Assembly (NCBI RefSeq): GCF_900156375.1
Contig: NZ_FTNK01000003.1
Coordinates: 310,001 to 374,000 of the forward strand
Direction of reading: 5' to 3'
Length of the DNA: 64,000 nucleotides
Source of the DNA: Paenibacillus macquariensis
Lineage (GTDB): Bacteria > Bacillota > Bacilli > Paenibacillales > Paenibacillaceae
In this document: piece after piece, positions 59,746-64,000 of the stretch
Position numbering within the stretch: the first letter of the stretch is position 1
How the letters are laid out: each line of letters begins with the position of its first letter
Notes under the pieces: model-generated
Told to the model about the DNA's origin: nothing
What the model saw: only the letters and a program-made list of their open reading frames with translations
Database searches by the model: none
Translations under genes and position numbers: made by a program

Positions 59746-60702
59746 ATGGAAGTGCTTAAGATTTCTCCTCGGGGATATTGTTACGGAGTCGTTGATGCGA
59801 TGGTGCTTGCACGCCAAGCGGCTCAGAATTTAGATCTTCCCCGGCCTATATATATATTGGGTATGATTGTCCATAATAGCCATGTCACGAATTCATTTGA
59901 AGACGATGGTATTATTACATTGGATGGTGCTAACCGTCTTGATATTCTAGATAAAGTAGAGAGTGGAACTGTTATATTTACTGCTCACGGTGTCTCTCCA
60001 GAAGTGCGTAAGATTGCTCGGGATAAAGGATTAACCACGGTAGATGCGACTTGTCCAGATGTAACCAAGACCCATGTTCTGATTGAGGAAAAGGTCAACG
60101 ATGGTTATGAAGTGATCTACATTGGTAAGGGTGGTCATCCAGAGCCTGAAGGGGCTATTGGTATCGCACCTGAGCATGTTCATCTCATTGAAAAAGAAGA
60201 AGAAATAAAGGATCTTCATTTAGATTCCACGCGGATTGTTATTACGAATCAAACCACGATGAGTCAGTGGGATATTAAGCATATTATGAAGAAATTATTA
60301 GAGAAATTCCCTTCTGCTGAAGTGCATAATGAAATTTGCTTAGCAACACAAGTACGTCAAGAAGCGGTAGCAGAACAAGCGGGTCAAGCAGACCTCGTGA
60401 TCGTTGTAGGTGATCCAATGAGTAATAACTCGAATCGTCTTGCACAAGTATCCGAGGAGATAGCTAACGTTACAGCTTATCGGGTCGGCGATGTGACTGA
60501 AATTAAGCGGGAGTGGCTTGAAGGAATCTCTAAAGTTGCCGTTACATCAGGTGCCTCTACTCCTACACCTATTACGAAGGAAGTTATACGATATCTTGAA
60601 CAGTATGACCCTAATGATTCAGGTACGTGGGAAACGGTACGAACGGTTAATATGAAGAAGTTACTTCCATCTGTTAAAGTGAAAAGTAATACGATAATAT
60701 AA
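59746..60702 (+). CDS. ispH: 4-hydroxy-3-methylbut-2-enyl diphosphate reductase
   Basis: The 318-residue protein has the three cluster cysteines in GYCYGV (Cys12), DATCPDV (about 103) and NEICLAT (about 199), with THGVSP-like [15 protein letters not shown] and TSGASTP. It makes IPP and DMAPP in the last step of the MEP pathway. It lies 44 bp after the kinase, behind AAGAGG. Confidence 0.96.
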   Translation: MEVLKISPRGYCYGVVDAMVLARQAAQNLDLPRPIYILGMIVHNSHVTNSFEDDGIITLDGANRLDILDKVESGTVIFTAHGVSPEVRKIARDKGLTTVDATCPDVTKTHVLIEEKVNDGYEVIYIGKGGHPEPEGAIGIAPEHVHLIEKEEEIKDLHLDSTRIVITNQTTMSQWDIKHIMKKLLEKFPSAEVHNEICLATQVRQEAVAEQAGQADLVIVVGDPMSNNSNRLAQVSEEIANVTAYRVGDVTEIKREWLEGISKVAVTSGASTPTPITKEVIRYLEQYDPNDSGTWETVRTVNMKKLLPSVKVKSNTII

Positions 60703-60747
60703 CCCATGTATAACTAAGAACTAGCTAATGATCATGGATAGAAATGC

Positions 60748-60802
60748 GACTCGAAAGATAGACTCTTTTTTAAAAGAGTACTCATCTTTCGAGTCTTTTT
60801 TT
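60748..60802 (+). terminator. Strong terminator after ispH
   Basis: GACTCGAAAGAT...GACTCTTTT-TTA-AAAAGAGT...ATCTTTCGAGTC followed by T7. Confidence 0.92.
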
Positions 60803-60825
60803 GCGTTCAACCTATATTGTTGGAC

Positions 60826-60854
60826 TTGACGGGATACATAACTTCGGGTATATT
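60826..60854 (+). promoter_or_regulatory. Promoter of the DAHP synthase gene
   Basis: TTGACG (60826-60831) and TATATT (60849-60854) with a 17-bp spacer. Transcription should begin near 60861. Confidence 0.82.
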
Positions 60855-60867
60855 TACTTTAGTGATT

Positions 60868-60923
60868 AAAAGCATAACAGCATAAAAGCTTAAAAGCGTG
60901 CAAGCGTCTAAGTGTGTTAGTGT
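60868..60923 (+). repeat. Seven degenerate 8-bp tandem repeats in the leader
   Basis: Consecutive units are AAAAGCAT, AACAGCAT, AAAAGCTT, AAAAGCGT, GCAAGCGT, CTAAGTGT and GTTAGTGT. The common pattern is NNAAGCGT. They lie within the first 65 nt of the predicted transcript. Confidence 0.8.
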
Positions 60924-60955
60924 AAAATTAATATAAGGAAAGGATGACATAAATT

Positions 60956-62014
60956 ATGATCGTAATAACTTCGAATGTAACGCCGGACGAACAAATAGAG
61001 GAAATTGTAAAAGTGATTGAGAAGGAGGGGTTACAGGCTCATGTATCTAGGGGAGCAGATCGAACCGTTATCGGTTTGATTGGTAGTGTGAATCCTAAGT
61101 TATCCGAACATTTACGCCAAATGAAGGGTGTAGAGAACGTGGTTAAGATCTCTAAATCTTATAAACTTGCAAGCAGAGATTTCCACCCGGAAGATACGAT
61201 TATTGATATTAAAGGTGTGAAGATAGGCGGGAAAGAGATTGTTATTATGGGAGGACCCTGTGCTGTAGAGTCAGCAGAACAGATTGATGAGATCGCTGCA
61301 TTGGTCAAAGCTGCGGGCGGTCAGGTGTTGCGAGGTGGGGCATTCAAACCACGGACGGGGCCTTATAGCTTCCAAGGTGTTGGTGTAGAAGGACTTATCA
61401 TGATGCAAGAAGCAGGAAAGAAACATGGATTGTTAACAATTACTGAAGTCATGACCCCTGAATATGTTGATATTTGTGCTGAATACGCGGACATTTTACA
61501 GATCGGAACCCGTAATATGCAGAACTTCGACTTACTACGTAAACTAGGAACCTGTGGCAAACCAGTTCTTCTTAAACGTGGGTTCAGTGCAACCTACGAT
61601 GAGTTACTGAATGCTGCAGAGTACATTTTAGCTGGAGGAAATCCAAATGTTATGTTATGTGAACGAGGCATTAGAACATTTGAGTCCTATACTCGTAATA
61701 CGCTTGATTTAGCTGCAATCCCTGTATTGCAACAATTAAGTCACCTGCCAGTGATATCTGATCCAAGTCATGGTACAGGACGCCGTGAATTGGTAGCTCC
61801 GATGTCTAAAGCTTCTATAGCTGCGGGTGCTAACGGTCTTATTGTTGAAATGCATACTGATCCTGATAATTCAATGACGGGTGATGGTGTACAATCCCTC
61901 TTCCCGGATCAATTTGCAGAATTATTGAAAGATTTAGAGAAGTTGGCTCCTATTGTAGGTAGAACCTTCAATACAGAGAAAGCTCCAGCAGAGAAATTTC
62001 TTTCTAGAGTGTAA
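60956..62014 (+). CDS. aroA: DAHP synthase (3-deoxy-7-phosphoheptulonate synthase)
   Basis: The 352-residue enzyme has a ferredoxin-like N-terminal domain (residues 1-80, EIVKVIEKEGLQAHVSRGADRTVIGLIG), which in Thermotoga gives feedback control. The KDO8P/DAHP core follows, with GGPCAVESAEQ, GGAFKPRTGPYSFQG, EVMTP, QIGTRNMQNF, LLKRGFSAT and SDPSHGTGRR. It starts the shikimate pathway. The name follows Bacillus usage. Confidence 0.94.
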   Translation: MIVITSNVTPDEQIEEIVKVIEKEGLQAHVSRGADRTVIGLIGSVNPKLSEHLRQMKGVENVVKISKSYKLASRDFHPEDTIIDIKGVKIGGKEIVIMGGPCAVESAEQIDEIAALVKAAGGQVLRGGAFKPRTGPYSFQGVGVEGLIMMQEAGKKHGLLTITEVMTPEYVDICAEYADILQIGTRNMQNFDLLRKLGTCGKPVLLKRGFSATYDELLNAAEYILAGGNPNVMLCERGIRTFESYTRNTLDLAAIPVLQQLSHLPVISDPSHGTGRRELVAPMSKASIAAGANGLIVEMHTDPDNSMTGDGVQSLFPDQFAELLKDLEKLAPIVGRTFNTEKAPAEKFLSRV

Positions 62015-62056
62015 GAGCATAATGATACCTGTCAAAATGAATCGTTAAAAAATTCA

Positions 62057-62099
62057 AACCACTTCCGGCTTTGTTATGAAATCGGAAGTGGTTTTTTTT
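62057..62099 (+). terminator. Terminator after the DAHP synthase gene
   Basis: AACCACTTCCG-N15-CGGAAGTGGTT followed by T8. Confidence 0.92.
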
Positions 62100-62123
62100 G
62101 TCATTTAGATAATTCTACACTTA

Positions 62124-62140
62124 TGTTAGATTATATGACA
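62124..62140. promoter_or_regulatory. GlnR/TnrA box upstream of glnA
   Basis: TGTTAGATTATATGACA fits TGTNA-N7-TNACA exactly. A weaker copy (TGACA-N7-TGACG) begins at 62158 and overlaps the -35 box. Confidence 0.82.
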
Positions 62141-62168
62141 TATTAAAAAGAAATACCTGACATACGTA

Positions 62169-62197
62169 TTGACGTTAAAAAAAATACGTTCTATAAT
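62169..62197 (+). promoter_or_regulatory. glnA promoter
   Basis: TTGACG (62169-62174) and TATAAT (62192-62197) with a 17-bp spacer. Confidence 0.9.
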
Positions 62198-62276
62198 TGC
62201 GACATCAGATAAAAGAAATCATGAACATTTTTAATCAATTGGATGGTTAATGTTCGGAATTTAGGGGGAAAAGGAA

Positions 62277-63701
62277 ATGTCAGTTGAGAACGTATTGAAA
62301 ATTATTGAGGATAATAATATTGAGTGGATAGATTTTCGTTTTGTAGATCTACAAGGACGTGCTCATCATATTTCATTACCATCTTCAGAAGTAGACGCAG
62401 AAACATTTGTGAACGGGGTTGCGTTTGATGGTTCCTCAATTACCGGTTTTCGCGGCATAGAAGAATCAGATATGGTTATGATGCCTGACCCTGAAGCAGT
62501 ATTTATCGACTCCTTCACTGCACACCCTACTTTGAACATTATGTGTAACATCCATACGCCAGATGGCGAGCGTTACGAGCGTGACCCACGCGGAATCGCT
62601 GCTAAAGCAGAAGAATTCTTGCAGAAGAGCGGTGTAGGTACGACAGCATTCTTCGCACCTGAATCAGAATTTTTCATCTTTGATGATGTGCGTTACGAAA
62701 GTGGCATGAATAGTTCTTCGTTCTTCGTTGATTCGGAAGAAGCAGCATGGAACACGAATCGTAAAGAAGAAGGCGGTAACCTGGGCTTTAAAATTGGTGT
62801 CAAAGGTGGATATGTTCCAGTTGCACCGGTAGATACGCAACAAGACATCCGTAGTGAAATGTGCCGTTTGCTTGCAGAAGCGGGCTTGCGCGTAGAACGT
62901 CATCACCATGAAGTGGCAACAGCAGGTCAAGCTGAAATCAACTTCCGTTTTGATACTTTGAAGAAAACAGCAGATAACTTGCTTGTTTATAAATATATCG
63001 TTCACAATACAGCACGCCAATATGGTAAAGTTGCAACATTTATGCCGAAACCTATTTTCGGTGATAACGGTAGCGGGATGCACGTCCACCAATCCATTTT
63101 CAATGGCGACACGCCTCTTTTCTATGAAAAAGGTGGATATGCTAACCTGAGTGAAATGGCTTTACATTACATCGGTGGAATACTGCATCATGCACCAGCA
63201 TTGATTGCATTGACGAACCCATCTACGAACTCATTCAAACGTCTGGTTCCTGGTTATGAAGCTCCAGTAAACCTTGTGTACTCCAAAGGTAACCGTTCCG
63301 CAGCCGTACGTATTCCAGTAGCCGCTGTAACGCCTAAAGGATGTCGCATTGAGTTCCGTACACCAGACTCCACAGCTAACCCTTATCTTGCGTTCTCAGC
63401 AATGTTGATGGCTGGTCTTGATGGTATTAAGAGAAAGATTGATCCTCAAGAATTGGGTTATGGTCCAATGGATAAGAATATCTATGAAATGTCCGATGAA
63501 GATAAATTCAAAATCCGCAGTGTTCCAGGTACCTTGGATGAAGCGTTGGATGCTTTGGAAGCAGACTTTGAATTCTTAACAGAAGGTGAAGTGTTCACGA
63601 AGTCCTTCATCGATAACTATATTAATATGAAGCGTAATGAAGCTAAGGCAGTAGCAGTTCGTGTTCATCCACATGAATATAGCCTCTACTTCGATTGCTA
63701 G
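62277..63701 (+). CDS. glnA: Glutamine synthetase, long type I
   Basis: The 474-residue enzyme has FDGSSITGFRGIEESDM, FFAPESEFFIFD, HHEVATAGQAE, GDNGSGMHVHQS, NPSTNSFKRLVPGYEAPV and NRSAAVRIP. It joins glutamate and ammonia with ATP. It is longer than the 444-residue GlnA of B. subtilis and resembles the proteobacterial/cyanobacterial form, including a Tyr at the place of the adenylylated residue (DKNIYEMSDED). No glnR precedes it. The GlnR/TnrA box upstream predicts nitrogen control. Confidence 0.95.
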   Translation: MSVENVLKIIEDNNIEWIDFRFVDLQGRAHHISLPSSEVDAETFVNGVAFDGSSITGFRGIEESDMVMMPDPEAVFIDSFTAHPTLNIMCNIHTPDGERYERDPRGIAAKAEEFLQKSGVGTTAFFAPESEFFIFDDVRYESGMNSSSFFVDSEEAAWNTNRKEEGGNLGFKIGVKGGYVPVAPVDTQQDIRSEMCRLLAEAGLRVERHHHEVATAGQAEINFRFDTLKKTADNLLVYKYIVHNTARQYGKVATFMPKPIFGDNGSGMHVHQSIFNGDTPLFYEKGGYANLSEMALHYIGGILHHAPALIALTNPSTNSFKRLVPGYEAPVNLVYSKGNRSAAVRIPVAAVTPKGCRIEFRTPDSTANPYLAFSAMLMAGLDGIKRKIDPQELGYGPMDKNIYEMSDEDKFKIRSVPGTLDEALDALEADFEFLTEGEVFTKSFIDNYINMKRNEAKAVAVRVHPHEYSLYFDC

Positions 63702-63731
63702 AATTGGTATTATAAAATCATAACTTATCTT

Positions 63732-63763
63732 GATCCTTCGGGTTTCCCGAAGGATCTTCCTTG
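63732..63763 (+). terminator. Terminator after glnA
   Basis: GATCCTTCGGG-TTT-CCCGAAGGATC followed by TTCCTT. Confidence 0.85.
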
Positions 63764-63882
63764 TTGAATGTATTATAAGGAAGAATGCCTTTCTACTGTG
63801 TCGCTTTAACCCGATAAATAAAAATGTATTTACCTATAAATAATTTTAATGTTAGATTTAAGTTCGAAAGTGCAAATCGTAC

Positions 63883-63911
63883 TTGATGGGTGGTAGGAAT
63901 ACTGCTATCAT
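63883..63911 (+). promoter_or_regulatory. serC promoter
   Basis: TTGATG (63883-63888) and TATCAT (63906-63911) with a 17-bp spacer. Confidence 0.65.
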
Positions 63912-63954
63912 TGCGGTATCATAAAAGAAGAAAGAGAAAGGGTGGGGAGTACAC

Positions 63955-64000
63955 TTGACTAAGAGAGCCTATAATTTTAATGCAGGACCTGCTGCACTAC
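63955..64000 (+). CDS. serC: Phosphoserine aminotransferase, 5' end (continues beyond window)
   Basis: The frame starts with TTG behind GGGGAG and reads MTKRAYNFNAGPAAL before the window ends. YNFNAGPAALP is the conserved opening of SerC, which makes 3-phosphoserine from 3-phosphohydroxypyruvate. Confidence 0.9.
   Translation, partial: MTKRAYNFNAGPAAL

Noticed and set aside
60868..60923. CRISPR array
   Set aside because: The 8-bp units have no spacers and no cas genes are present. No CRISPR array was seen anywhere in the window.
60868..60923. TRAP binding site
   Set aside because: TRAP needs repeated GAG/UAG triplets at 4-5 nt intervals; these units are AAGC-type with an 8-nt period.

Overview
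The window is a low-G+C, Gram-positive, spore-forming chromosome segment, most likely Paenibacillus or a close relative. The signs are pheST-zapA-mutS2, metA-metI-metC, thrS and pheS behind T-boxes, a SAM-I riboswitch, ytxC, CotF-like coat proteins, a Spo0E-type phosphatase, liaFSR, futalosine-pathway mqnC, and strong Shine-Dalgarno sequences with many TTG/GTG starts.

Region 1 (1-3130) is the edge of an older integrated element. It holds the 3' end of a peptidoglycan amidase, a lipoprotein, a small basic prophage-type protein whose leader carries a complete type I hammerhead ribozyme, a hicAB toxin-antitoxin pair with a palindromic operator in its promoter, a conserved phage-type protein, and a 3' fragment of a tRNA-Gly(UCC) gene that looks like an attachment-site scar.

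Region 2 (3195-18871) is a complete contractile phage-tail cassette without terminase, portal, protease or capsid genes. An ImmA-type protease and an XRE repressor face left. A small late-regulator-like gene faces right, followed by four in-phase 11-bp repeats and a late promoter. Then come neck/terminator, sheath, tube, chaperone pair, tape measure, baseplate hub and spike, wedge genes, a 940-aa fibre with its partner genes, holin, M23 lysin and a second holin-like protein. I read it as a tailocin (phage-tail-like bacteriocin) locus. Its lysin shares a C-terminal domain with the amidase at the left edge, so a second related module may lie just outside the window.

Region 3 (18872-35089) returns to housekeeping genes: an ABC-F ribosome-protection-type gene with a transcription attenuator, T-box-pheST, a zapA-like gene with a long repetitive coiled coil that is split by a frameshift at an A7 run, a CuA-type lipoprotein, a YvlD-like protein, mutS2, a 26-aa membrane peptide, spore coat genes, an alaR-alaT pair, a Spo0E-like protein and a lipoprotein.

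Region 4 (35090-52740) has a tandem stem-loop repeat before a cobalamin adenosyltransferase, an RluA-type pseudouridine synthase, an ArsC/Spx-like protein, a 5'-3' exonuclease, a phosphodiester glycosidase-like protein, fructokinase, an HRDC protein with an attenuator leader, corA with a long unassigned leader, the SAM-controlled metA-metI-metC group, mqnC, ytxC, T-box-thrS, a 3D-domain protein and a gamma-SASP-like protein.

Region 5 (52741-64000) is an envelope-stress cluster (liaFSR, htrA and an OmpR-type two-component system), followed by ispH, a DAHP synthase with seven 8-bp repeats in its leader, a GlnR/TnrA-box-controlled glutamine synthetase of the long type, and the start of serC.

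Functions were assigned by reading translated motifs and context. No database search was run.
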